From Struthio camelus (Eukaryota > Chordata > Aves > Struthioniformes > Struthionidae), in NCBI RefSeq assembly GCF_040807025.1, contig NC_090964.1:8518214-8582213 (forward strand): a DNA stretch of 64,000 bases, given 5' to 3'. Each line of letters begins with the position of its first letter. Within the stretch, counting starts at the first letter, position 1. The position numbers were made by a program, and so were the translations under genes. Under the pieces are notes generated by a model. The model made no database searches. It was not told where the DNA came from and saw nothing but the letters and a program-made list of their open reading frames with translations. Positions 51,401 through 64,000 of this stretch are shown here, piece after piece.

Positions 51401-54400
51401 GAATGGTGGTTACTATGTGGCAGTGGGAGCTGAGAAATACAAAAACCTGCCCTACTTTGAGCTGTTGGTGCCCCAGGCTTCGGCGTACAGGACACTATGG
51501 TACGTAGGCAGGTATTTGTGGCTGGCTGGTTTAAAGAGTCATCTCTGTGGTGGTCTTCAACTAAAGCCAACTTTTCCATAGCCCTCCTATTCAGTGCTGT
51601 CTGCCTTGAGGCTTGAATTCTGCTTCATGTGACGAAGTTTAGGAAGAAAGAATGTGGCTACAGAGCTTTTGGTACAAGAATTAGCTCCTGAAATCCAGAG
51701 TTCACCACCAGAGAAAGCAAGTGGCTTTGGTTGTTTCTCATTAAGTGTTCAGCGAGCACGGAAGAGCACCTACCCATTAGGAATAGCGTTGAATCTCATA
51801 GGCCTGTGGTCAGCAACCTGATATAAAGCCATCTGCCTCTTGGATGGCCTTTCATATCTTGACCACCTCAGCTGTATCAAACTTGCTTGTTCTTACATCG
51901 GCTGGCAATATAGAGAGGCCTGTACAACGTGACTGGTCGGTATAAACTGTTGCTTCCAAGTGCAGTCTCAGCAGCCAAGCCACAAACTGTCTCTCAGCGC
52001 AGGACCCTGGCATCTGGGTGGGGGAACGTCTGCCACTCTGGAGCGTGCTGTACCTGTGCTGAGAACAGATGCCTCCAGGGCTCTTCCTTGTGGGAAAAGG
52101 GGAGGGGGGATCATGTCTTCCATGACTTCTGCCTGATACTGAGACCCGTTGCTTCTTTGTTACAGGAACCACCCAAATAGCAGGCGCAAAAACTACAGCG
52201 AAAGGGTAGGTGGCTCAGCTGGTGTGGGACTGTATGTGCTATGAGCACAGCTGCATTTGTGTAGACATCAGTCCATAAGCAATGGGTGGCTATAGCGACT
52301 TCCATTCCCAACTGCCATGGTTATGACACCCTTACTTGACACCATCCCCACAGCAGCAGCTGAAGACATGACAAGTTTGCACTTGAATTAAATCTCACTG
52401 CCTGAAGAAAAATCTTAAAGTAGCCATACTCATCTCTTCCCCTTTTTGGCTGGTGGAGAGGGAGAATTCATACTGGGGCTGAGAGCTCTCTCCTGCTCAC
52501 TGTGTGGGGAAAATACTCAGTGGAGCCTGCAGGTATAGCAGCTGGGCTCTCATGAATTATTCACTGAAAGCTGCATCTGTGCTCTCTCTGTTATTTTGAA
52601 AGTGCTATTTTGCTTTTAAAACGTCCTTTTCCTCTTGTTTTCAGTTTGGCAAACTCTATGCCAACTTGCACGACAGAGCTAGTGACTCTGCTCTTGCTTT
52701 CCCACCTCAGCAGGTAGTGACTTCAGAAATAATTGTATGTGTTCCCTGTACCTATTCACTCGTAATATCAACTTAAAACTTTATTAAGAGCATGCAATGT
52801 TGCAGCTTCATACCAGTCAGGGTTAGGGCTCATGGGCAGGAAGTCGCAGTGTTTTTGACTGGATTGCCCTGCAGAACTGCTTTTGTTTTATAAACTGGTC
52901 TATCAAGAAGGCGTAACAGAAATGTGTGATGAATACTTTCAGCTAGACAGTCGCAGGGTGCAGACCACAGGAGCCACAGAGAAAGACAAGATCCCAGTTG
53001 CTTCTCCACCACTGCACAAGCAAGCCAGGAAATCTTACCTCCAAGAGGAAGAGTCTCTTTTCCATGCTAAACCTGTCCGTGCAGGACAAAACAGGAGGAG
53101 TAACACGAATGTGCAGCACTGGCCTGATCAAGGTAAAGGACATTCTGCTATAAATCGTGAGAAAGACTGGCTTTACTTTGATGCTAAAGGACAAAATATC
53201 TGCAGATGCACTAAAAGAAAGCAGCCATGCAGTGTACCTAAGAACTTCTGCATTTCTGCTCTTTCCTCTCTCATCGGGTCACATATGAGAACCATGACCT
53301 TTCTGTAACTTTAACAAGACCAGACCATGGCTGCCTGCAATACCCATTTAACAGCTTTTCTCCTCCTTGCAGAAGGAAGTGTTTATAAAGCCAAAGACCC
53401 CAGGAAGGAGATGCGAGGTGCACACGAAGTAAAAGAGGATGAACACACAAAGGTGGAGGTACCCATTGATCAGGTATGAGATACAATTTTCTGCCCTCTC
53501 AGGAGTCTCACGCTGCTACAGGGAGGTACTCATGGTCCCACTAGAACCTGTTGGTGCTTCTGGTTTTGCACAGCAGGGAGGCTGACTCCAAGAGACAGCC
53601 ATGCAAGGGACATCGTCTCAGAAGTACTGCAATGGAGAAATGCTGCTTTTTTGTGAGAGAGCCCTGAGGACAGATTAATCAGTAGTTTATAGTAACAGTT
53701 TGGGGAAGTGGTTTGTCTTTCTCGCTTGTTTTCAGTCAAGCTCTACACTAGGTTTATAAAGCGCTTTCCTCTGGAATTTGTAGCAATTAAAGTAACCACG
53801 AGGGGGAACTTGAGAAGCCCGAGGACAGTGGGTTACTGCAAGGCTCTGCATTTTATAAAGTCTGGAGATTGTAATCTGAGTAATGAACATTTCCTTTCTC
53901 CTGGTATGTAAGGGAAACAGCCCTCAACTATAGTGGATGTATCAGTGGCTTTCCTTGATTTTTTTTTTTTTTTTGGTCCTACTTCTGTCCTTACGCCTCT
54001 TTCAGAGAGTTGCAGAGACTGTGGAAGAGGAATTTATACAAAAAGCCAAAATGAGAAACCACAACAAGGTATTTATTCCCCTTGATGCTTCTGTGAAACG
54101 TGTAAGATCCTTCCTGGCTCTGTTCTAGCACAGACTTTTTTACACTAAAACTTAGTAGGCTCAAATATAACTGGTAAGCAGAATTTGCCTCTAGCCAGGT
54201 GCAGACTGGAAGCCAGCAGGATATAAACATACAGTTCCTAAAATGACTGAACACATTTGTTAGGTAATACAAGTTTGAAACTTTAAGGAACAACAACAAA
54301 AAGTGCATTTTTAAAAACAAAAATCAGTGTTAAAAATGTCTGAAAGATGCTTATTCTTCATGGAGTATTCGTGTTTTAAACTCTTCATAAGGACGCTTGG

Positions 54401-54979
54401 AATTGATGGAATGGGATGACATGCATTATGTTAAAGATGATTCACAGTTCTGCCTAGGTAGTCTTTGTGGATTAATTAGAACTTCAAAGGAAAACACATC
54501 CTTTGAACTTAAATTAGAGAAAGCCCTAGTAAAGAATTAGATACTTCTTGGCTCAGTGTGGAGTCTGATGTGCTGTATTTACCTGAGCGGCTGGGCCAGC
54601 ATTTCTTTATTGGGGCATGGGGCGGCACTCCAATGCCATTGCCTTAACTTGGCCTTTCCTCCCCCATGAGATCACAGTGCTGTACAGGTGTTGTTATCTG
54701 AGTTTCACAGCTCTCTCCTGCAGTGGGAGAGAATCATTAGATTAAATTCAAAGGTGGCTTACTTAATGCCTAAAGACCTACGTTTGCATGCCAAAGCCAC
54801 GGCAAGACTGGAAATGGAATCCAGAAATTTAGTCCCAGCAGCTGTCTGTAAGAGCAGAAAGTGCTACACTAATAACCGTATTTCTTTCTTAACACAAAAA
54901 GGTGTGGAGTACAGACAAATTGCAGAAGACCGTGGCAATGCAAAGGTATGCCAGCGACTCTGAGGATGAAAAGCACTGA
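48454..54979 (+). CDS. DCDC2B: Doublecortin domain-containing protein 2B
   Basis: Eleven coding exons: 48454-48731, 49997-50054, 50516-50592, 51095-51226, 51353-51499, 52166-52205, 52645-52713, 52943-53132, 53373-53473, 54006-54068 and 54902-54979. All phases join and give 410 aa, longer than the human form (about 349). Two doublecortin domains are clear. The first (residues about 13-95) has [20 protein letters not shown] and [13 protein letters not shown]. The second (about 137-228) has [18 protein letters not shown] and [19 protein letters not shown] charged, low-complexity tail follows and ends [10 protein letters not shown]. The last exons rest on splice phase and the acidic terminus rather than recalled homology. 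Doublecortin domains bind microtubules, and the DCDC2 group is linked to cilia. The ATG was placed by alignment with the mammalian N-terminus [17 protein letters not shown]. Confidence 0.92.
54690..54845 (+). mobile_element. Possible ancient MIR-like SINE remnant
   Basis: The order GTTATCTGAGTTTCACAG, then TTCAAAGGTGGCTTACTTAA, then GGAAATGGAATCCAGAAATT faintly recalls the MIR/CORE-SINE text 'ttatccccatttcacag ... aggtcacacagc ... ggatttgaacccag'. It lies in the last DCDC2B intron. Divergence is high and the call is tentative. Confidence 0.25.
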
Positions 54980-55362
54980 AGGATGTCTTTCCTTAGCAGC
55001 AAGGAACTCTGAAGACTTCACAAAGGGACTGTGATGGGAGAAAGACAGCTAGGTAGCTTGCTATCTAGATAACAAAAGCACGTGATTCTCAGATACATGT
55101 AACAGCAAAGACTGGCCACAGTTTCTGATGTATTATCTTCTAAGATCGAACACCATAATTGTCTGTGCTTGAGAGGGAAACTACCAGTGAACTGGAATCT
55201 GATGCACAATTTTGTTAAATAATGTAGTACTCCTCCTTTCCTCATCTCTACAGTATGACGATTTGGCAGAGGAGACGGCCGGTTTTCTGAACTCCAATTA
55301 AGAAACTGGTTTGTATCTGAATGTGGGGAGGAAGAATTACCAAATAGCATTTACTCCTTTAT

Positions 55363-55368
55363 AATAAA
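55363..55368 (+). other. DCDC2B: Polyadenylation signal of DCDC2B
   Basis: AATAAA lies about 385 nt after the DCDC2B stop. The gene converges on TMEM234. Confidence 0.75.
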
Positions 55369-55921
55369 ATATCTGCCAGAAAATTTGTTGTGTCAGGAAC
55401 TTCTTTTAAAAATATTTCATAGCATCATTGTCCCTCTAATTTGGAGTGCTTGGATAATGTTTGCAGCAATCAAATCTGCTCCCAGATTTGGTAGATTTGT
55501 TTTCCTGAATTAGGCAGATGTTCTTAAAAGTCATAGTAATAAATGGCTATTGTCTCAACACTCTTTGTGCAAGACTTTCTGTATCCTTCCCTAGAGTTCA
55601 TGATTAATTACAAGGGTAATGAAGATGTTCCTTCAGGGATCTGTTTAGTATTTTGGACTGATTTTTTCACTGAAAAGAAAGACGCTTCCTCTTGTAGCAG
55701 CAAACCGCACTATTATTATTTTACGGATCAAAGTCCAGTGGAGAAGAGCCATATGGTACACCTCTGGGCTGTGCAGCATGACCTGGATACAATGAAGGAA
55801 GCCACTTTCATAGGCATGAAAGAGGAGACTTTCTAACTGACTCCTTCTACAAAAAATCAGCTAGGTCATAATTAAGGCAAAGTCATTGTCAAAGGAGAGT
55901 CTCTGAAGGACTTTTAAACAA
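55369..55921. other. Convergent spacer between DCDC2B and TMEM234
   Basis: About 550 bp lie between two convergent poly(A) signals. A 97-codon open frame at 55543-55836 has no family resemblance and no splice or promoter context, so I treat it as chance. Confidence 0.6.
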
Positions 55922-55927
55922 TTTATT
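55922..55927 (-). other. TMEM234: Polyadenylation signal of TMEM234
   Basis: TTTATT on the plus strand is AATAAA on the minus strand, about 285 nt past the TMEM234 stop codon. Confidence 0.7.
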
Positions 55928-56212
55928 ATGCTTCCAGTGCTAAACAAGACAATTCAGTCATCCCTGCCTTGAAATGCTCACAGAAAACATTCCTTAACCC
56001 AGGACATCACATAGGATGTCCTTGAAAAATGCCTTGTTCCGCCATGGCGCTAAGGGAATACAATCCATGTTTTTAGATGTGTGTGTCAAAAATGCAGCTT
56101 CCTAGATGCAACTGAGCCTAATGGTCTGCTGCTGAGCTGGAAGCTCCCCTCTTCACACATGGAGATTACCTTGGAATAGGTTTTCTTCCTGATGTATCTC
56201 ACGGCGTCTTGT

Positions 56213-58688
<2,476 letters not shown>

Positions 58689-58790
58689 CGCCCCGGCGAG
58701 GCACTTCCGCCCGGCGGCGGGCGGGGCGCTCTCCGTGACCCGGAAGCGGTCGGCGCGTCGCCTCCTCGCCATCCTGTCAGGGCCGCCGCC
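58689..58790. promoter_or_regulatory. Bidirectional promoter of TMEM234 and EIF3I
   Basis: Only 102 bp separate the TMEM234 start codon (minus, 58688) from the EIF3I start codon (plus, 58791). The interval is CpG-rich and holds ETS-type sites in both directions (ACTTCCGC near 58702 and CCGGAAGC near 58740). Both start sites and both 5' UTRs must fit in or overlap this interval. Confidence 0.85.
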
Positions 58791-61700
58791 ATGGTGAGCG
58801 GGGGGCCGCGAGTGGGAGTGGGAGTGGGAATGCGGGGCCTCGGCTGGGGCTCCTGACCCGGGGGGCGGGGGGGGGGCGGCCTGGCCCTGGGGCGGCCCAG
58901 GAGCCCCGACCGGAGCCGAGGCCTCGCCTCTCCTGCGGCGTTAAATGGCGCCCCCCACCCCCCCCTTCTCCCTCCCCCGCAGAAGCCGATCCTGCTGCAG
59001 GGCCACGAGCGCTCCATCACGCAGATCAAGTACAACCGCGAGGGAGACCTGCTCTTCACCGTGGCCAAGGACCCCGTGAGTGCGGCTTCCCCGTCACCCC
59101 CGGGGGGGACTGTCTTCCCTCCCCCGCCCGCGTGTGCGGTGACAAAAAGTCGCGATAATTGAGCAAAAAGGGGTCGGCTCTTCGCGGGCCTCGCTAGTCC
59201 CTCAAGGTAGTGTGTGAGGGGAGGGCTTGACTGTCGTCTTCTCCCAGATCGTCAACGTCTGGTATTCGGTCAACGGAGAGAGGCTTGGCACGTACAACGG
59301 CCACACGGGAGCTGTCTGGTGCGTGGACGCAGACTGTATCCTTTGGTTGCTCGAACCGGCTTGTCCTGGCGGTGATTTCCTCTCAGCTGTGCTCGCTGCT
59401 TCTGCTGACCAGGCCCTGGGAGTTCTGAGAGGGTGCCCGAGTTGCACAAGATCTTCTGTCTCTAATGCCAGCAGCAGATAACAGAGGTAGCAGCGTGCAA
59501 AGGTTATGTTACTCTGGGAACTGGAGCCTTTTTCTTTAATGCTTCAAGTAAAAAGTTTTGGGGTTTGCAGTAGGAGCACTTGGACTTGGTGTCTGTCCGT
59601 ACTGAAGTACTGCCAGTCCTGGAATGGAAGTTGCTCAGTCTGCAATTTCTCTGTGTAGTAAGGCTTTTTTATCTTGTGAATAACCGCTAGCTGTGTATAT
59701 AGACAGTAGCTTTTGGGGGCTGGGAACGTGTTGATATTCCCTAACTGATGATGCAGGGGACACACGGCATGTGCTCACTGGCTCTGCAGACAACAGCTGT
59801 CGGCTCTGGGACTGTGAAACAGGTAAGACCTTCTCCCCACGCTGTTGTTTTTGATTCTCAGTTCTGCCTTGCTGTGAAGTTTGCTTGGAGTGCATGGTGG
59901 CAGCGTAAGGTGTCTGTTTAACCCTCTGAAAGAGGTCTGAGTTCTGGCTCAAGACTGCTTGAGGAAAGGGTTTGCTTATGGTCCTGGTCTCTAATGAACA
60001 TTTAGTTAAATTACTCACCTCACCGCCCAAGTCGTCAGTGCACGCTTAGTGCTTGCAGGTCACCGAACCTGCTCATCAGCCTGTCGGATGCTCTCACAGT
60101 TGCTCTAACCTTGTAGTTAAACTGAGCATTTTCATTAATCTTGCCATGAGAACCTGGTGAGGTGACCCTTTCTGCCCTGTGTTTAGGAAAGCAGCTTGCT
60201 TTGGTGAAGACCAGCTCAGCTGTGAGGACATGTGGCTTCGACTTTGGCGGAAACATCATCATGTTTTCCACAGACAAGCAGATGGGATATCAGTGTTTTG
60301 TGAGCTTCTTTGACCTTCGTGACTCCAGCCAGATTGGTGAGGAATCTGGGCAATGCCGGCATGAGGTACTGAGGGGAAGTGTTGATAGCTGGAGCTGGTG
60401 CCATTCTGTCTGTCTCCTTCCTTCCTTCCTGCAGAGAAAAATGAACCTTACATGAAAATCCCCTGCAGTGACTCTAAAATCACAAGTGCTGTGTGGGGCC
60501 CTCTAGGGGAATTCATCATTGCAGGACACGAGAGTGGAGAGCTGAACCAGTTCAGTGCCAAGGTCAGTGTGATAAGAAGCAGCGTCTCCTTTGGCATCTG
60601 TGCGTGGGGGAGGATACTGCAGTGTTCCTGTTGTGGTCACGGGGCAGAATATGGACTCTTGGCTCAAACTAGCAGACTTGTGGTTAAAATATATGATTTC
60701 CCTGAGCAAGGCTAACGTAGCAATGTCAGCCCTGCAGCTGACAGTGAGAGCTCCTCAATTGTTTTTAATGGAGAAGTCATATGTACAGGGGATCTTTCTC
60801 AGCTCGCTTCACTTGCTAGTACACTGAAACTGCCTTGTTTACGCTTCAGTCAGGGGAGCAGCTTTCAAACATCAAGGAGCACACTAAGCAAATCAATGAT
60901 ATTCAGACCTCCAGGGACATGACCATGTTCATCACTGCCTCCAAGGACAACACAGCCAAGGTGAGGCCTCCTATCGGTAACGCAGTGCACTCTTGACGCT
61001 TCCTTTCAGGACCCTGCTCAAAGACATGGCTATCTCAGAGGTTTACCACTTAGAAATTTGGGTAAGCGTAAAGTCAAAGCTCAGTGGGAAAGTTCAGCGA
61101 GCAAGGGGACACCCTGCCGTGTTAGATTAGCAGACAGACGTTGGAGACAATGTTGCAAAAACTGAGATTGCAGTTTGCTGCTTCCAGGAGGTGACAGAGG
61201 TGGGAGTTACCCTAGGCTGGTATTTTGGGATTCTGTGGAAGTATCTTGGGGATTTTAGGTGCACGTGAATGGCATTAGAGACAGGAGAGGTAACATCTGC
61301 TCAGGTGAAGACTGGCAGCCGGGGGCTGGGATTTGTATGAGTTAATTGCTGTACAATTGTTGCTGCTTGTGCAAAAAACACAGGGTCTGCTTGTCAGTTG
61401 ATGATTCTCCCAGCCCTTTTTGCAGAATAACTTTCTCTCCCTTTTGCCTCCTAGCTATTTGATTGCACAACACTCGAGCATCTGAAGACATTCCGGACAG
61501 AGCGACCAGTGAACTCTGCAGCACTCTCCCCTATTTTTGATCATGTAAGAATGATCTTATTCATGTGGTAATGGTCTTACTGTGATCCCTGCATTGTCCT
61601 GGGTAGTGGGAGTAGGAGGGATGTGCATGTGTGTGTAGGAGAGTGCCTTGTGGTTGCTGGTGTGGGGATGTGAGGAGGATTATAGAAAATGATGCTCGTC

Positions 61701-63469
61701 CTATTTATTAGTGTCCCTAATGCTGCCACCTTTCACCGTCTTTGTGCTCACGCTGTATCCTTGGTGCAGAAAGCCCTGCAAGCACGTACGCTGCGTGTTG
61801 CTTCATCGTTTGTCAGTGTGTGCTGATGGGGGCTGGCGTGAAGCAGGTGCCTATAAACTAGTTTCTGGCAGAGGCAACATGGTGGGGAAAGGCTGCTGAG
61901 CCCCGCAGCAGGGGAGCGGGGACTTTCCGAGCAGTGCAGCGCGTCAGAGAAGCGTGGCTGTGAGCCTGGCCTGCTCGGAGTTGTTGTAGCGTCTGTCGGC
62001 ATAAGCGCTTGTGCGGTTATGGTGCTGCCTGGCACCTCTGACTGCGTCAGCCACCCTATTGCCTGCCTCGCAACTCCAGCTGGGGATGCGAAGGGGAGGG
62101 AGGCGTGCTGAGCTCCTTGGGAAATTCTACCAGAAAGGCCCAGTGTCACCAGCCCAGTCTGTGCTAAAAAATGTGGTTGTGGGGTGGGCCCAGGGAACTC
62201 AGCTGCTGTCAGCTGTAGGAAAGAAGGCTTTGTGTTCTCTATCTGCAAAAGAAAAAAAAAAAAGCATCTGGACAGGAACTTCTCTGGGGCTGGAGCCAGG
62301 CCTGTTAACGGCTTTGTGGGATCTGCCGAGTTAGTAGGAGGCTTCCACAAGACTTGGCTCTCTGCTTTCCTGGCTCCTGCTGGCTGCATGAGGTGTAAGC
62401 AGCACTGACGTGTTGTGGCTTCTCCCCTTTGCAGGTCGTGCTTGGTGGTGGGCAAGAGGCCATGGATGTGACCACGACCTCCACCAGGATTGGCAAATTT
62501 GAAGCGAGGTTGGTCCTTTTCCTCACTCAGAGTAGTCCTCACAGCCTGGGGATGCTGGTCCCAGAGCATCTTGCTCCTGGCAGAGTTGAAAGAGTCATTA
62601 AAATTGCAGAGCTTTTTTGAGGAAACCCTGGTTGTGCCCAATCAGGGCTCCCAACTTCTGTCTACTGTTTAAACCGTCTTCTTTCTCCCAGGTTCTTCCA
62701 CTTGGCTTTTGAAGAAGAGTTTGGCAGAGTGAAGGGTCACTTTGGTCCGATAAATAGCGTTGCTTTTCACCCTGATGGGAAGAGGTGAGGATTTGTGCGG
62801 GTCTTGTAGCCTGGCCAGGTCAAGCTTATCCTTGCTGAAACGTGGGCTGTGGCTGGCATCACAGGAGCTCTGCAGGCGGAACGGACCCAGCCCCTTGCCA
62901 ACCTTGCTGCCTCCCTCAGAGCTGGCTGGGGGATTCACTTACGCCCTGCTGCATGTTTTGGCTATGTCTCTGACTCCTCAGACTAACTCTGACTCGCCAG
63001 GCCTGGGCGAGAACTGGCTGCTTAACACACCTGATTTATGCTTCTTGACTTCTAACTTCTCAGTTTTCCTCTCTTATCTTCCTGAGTGCCCCAACAGGCA
63101 AAACTGACCTCTCCTGGGAGATGGTAGATAATTTTCTAACATCACTTCTGCAGAAGCGCCCTCAGGGCTCTGTCCCTTCAGGCTTTTCCCCCTTCCCCTG
63201 CAGACAGGATGCTTTGACATCCACCTTGCACAGATTATACCTGGTTGGGCTTTCATCTTGTGACTCCTTTGTTAGTTTGGAGAGGGAGTTGGGAAAACAG
63301 ACTCTTAACATTTGCTGGTATAAACCTAGAAGCAGTGAGCTCCTGACAAGGATCAGTGATTTTTGTCTTGTCTCTTCTCCCGTGCAGTTACAGCAGTGGT
63401 GGTGAGGATGGCTATGTTCGCATCCATTACTTCGATCCCCAGTACTTCGAGTTTGAATTTGAAGCTTAA
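58791..63469 (+). CDS. EIF3I: Eukaryotic translation initiation factor 3 subunit I
   Basis: Eleven coding exons: 58791-58793, 58983-59075, 59248-59335, 59757-59822, 60187-60336, 60435-60562, 60850-60960, 61455-61544, 62435-62508, 62692-62784 and 63388-63469. They give 325 aa, the length I recall for human. Exon 1 holds the ATG alone. The protein begins [20 protein letters not shown] and ends [14 protein letters not shown]. It is a WD40 beta-propeller of about seven blades, with [50 protein letters not shown] and [12 protein letters not shown] visible. It is a peripheral eIF3 subunit that docks with eIF3b and eIF3g on the 40S ribosome. The intron after exon 3 has U12-type signals. The gene is head to head with TMEM234. 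No defects are seen. Confidence 0.98.
59336..59756 (+). other. EIF3I: U12-type minor-class intron of EIF3I
   Basis: The donor GTATCCTTT matches the U12 consensus RTATCCTTT exactly. The branch region TTCCCTAAC differs by one base from TTCCTTAAC, with its A at 59744, 12 nt upstream of the acceptor AG at 59755-59756. The junction rebuilds the conserved VDADWDT(K/R)HVLTG text, so the donor position is certain. Confidence 0.9.
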
Positions 63470-63787
63470 AGGAGCGCTTCCTCTCCTCTTCTTTCCTCTT
63501 CCACTCCATTTCCCAATCCATTGGCTTCTCTGCAGAACCTGTAAGGCCTGAAGTTAGTCTGCGCCACAGGAAGCAGCAGGAAGCAGTTAGCAGCGCTCTC
63601 TGGGGCTGCGTGAAGGTGGTGATCTAGGAACCAAACCAGCTCAAAACGGCAGGACTGGCTTTCGTGTGAGGTAGAGTGAAGGCAGGGAAAGGAGTTTGGT
63701 TGGCTCCCTGCCTGCCCCTGTGCATGCTAACTTTCTGCCCTGCTGGACATATTTATATATCCGTGGGGGGAAAAAAAAACAACAGGA

Positions 63788-63793
63788 AATAAA
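63788..63793 (+). other. EIF3I: Polyadenylation signal of EIF3I
   Basis: AATAAA lies about 320 nt after the EIF3I stop codon, following a short poly-A run. Confidence 0.8.
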
Positions 63794-64000
63794 CAGAAAT
63801 CTTTCGTAAACACACTGAAAAGTGCCTCTGTTCTTTTGGCCCGGGAAAAAATTAACCCGACTTCTTTGCTTTCCCGGCTATGTTGGCTATCTCGCTCTCT
63901 CCGGCTGTCAGAAGACAGCAATGCTGTTTTTCCCTAGGCTTCTCTCCTCCCCCAGGCCCAAGTTAACTCTCTCCCAGTGATGATCTACATCTATTATACA
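63794..64000. other. Intergenic end of the window
   Basis: I see no gene or repeat in the last 200 bases. Confidence 0.6.

Noticed and set aside
55543-55836. 97-codon open frame between DCDC2B and TMEM234
   Set aside because: No domain, splice or promoter context is visible, and it lies between two convergent poly(A) signals. Such a length occurs by chance.

Overview
The window is vertebrate nuclear DNA and almost certainly from a bird. Exons are short and separated by GT-AG introns. Diverged 3' ends of CR1 LINEs are the only clear dispersed repeats. Genes are compact and tightly packed, with GC-rich promoters and minisatellites in first introns, as on avian microchromosomes. I assembled the gene models by hand from exon-intron boundaries and remembered family proteins. 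Nothing was run against a database.

Layout, left to right. Positions 1-2374 hold no recognisable coding exon. TSSK3 (minus, 2406-3651) and FAM229A (plus, 4530-5154) diverge from a GC-rich spacer. KPNA6 (plus, 5573-27148; 14 coding exons after a 12.2 kb first intron) encodes importin alpha 7. TXLNA (plus, coding 31046-38055) encodes alpha-taxilin behind a CpG-rich promoter with a 46-49 bp tandem repeat. CCDC28B (plus, 42313-43229), IQCC (plus, 43577-46847) and DCDC2B (plus, 48454-54979) follow head to tail. TMEM234 (minus, 56213-58688) and EIF3I (plus, 58791-63469) share a bidirectional promoter of about 100 bp. The order KPNA6-TXLNA-CCDC28B-IQCC-DCDC2B-TMEM234-EIF3I is the same as on human chromosome 1p35, as I recall it.

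The genes do not form one pathway. KPNA6 serves nuclear import, TXLNA syntaxin binding and traffic, EIF3I translation initiation and TSSK3 spermatid signalling. CCDC28B and DCDC2B have cilium or microtubule links. IQCC, FAM229A and TMEM234 are poorly characterised. The block is a conserved housekeeping and cilia/testis neighbourhood, not an operon-like system.

I found no credible undescribed gene system. The most interesting signals are architectural: (i) two introns with full U12-type (minor spliceosome) signals, one only 74 nt long; (ii) a promoter minisatellite whose every unit carries a ZNF143/THAP11-like site; (iii) large minisatellites in the first introns of TXLNA, IQCC and TMEM234, all with the G-rich strand on the RNA-like strand; (iv) two clusters of perfect short-loop hairpins that look like template-switch footprints; (v) a GC-AG intron in TXLNA.
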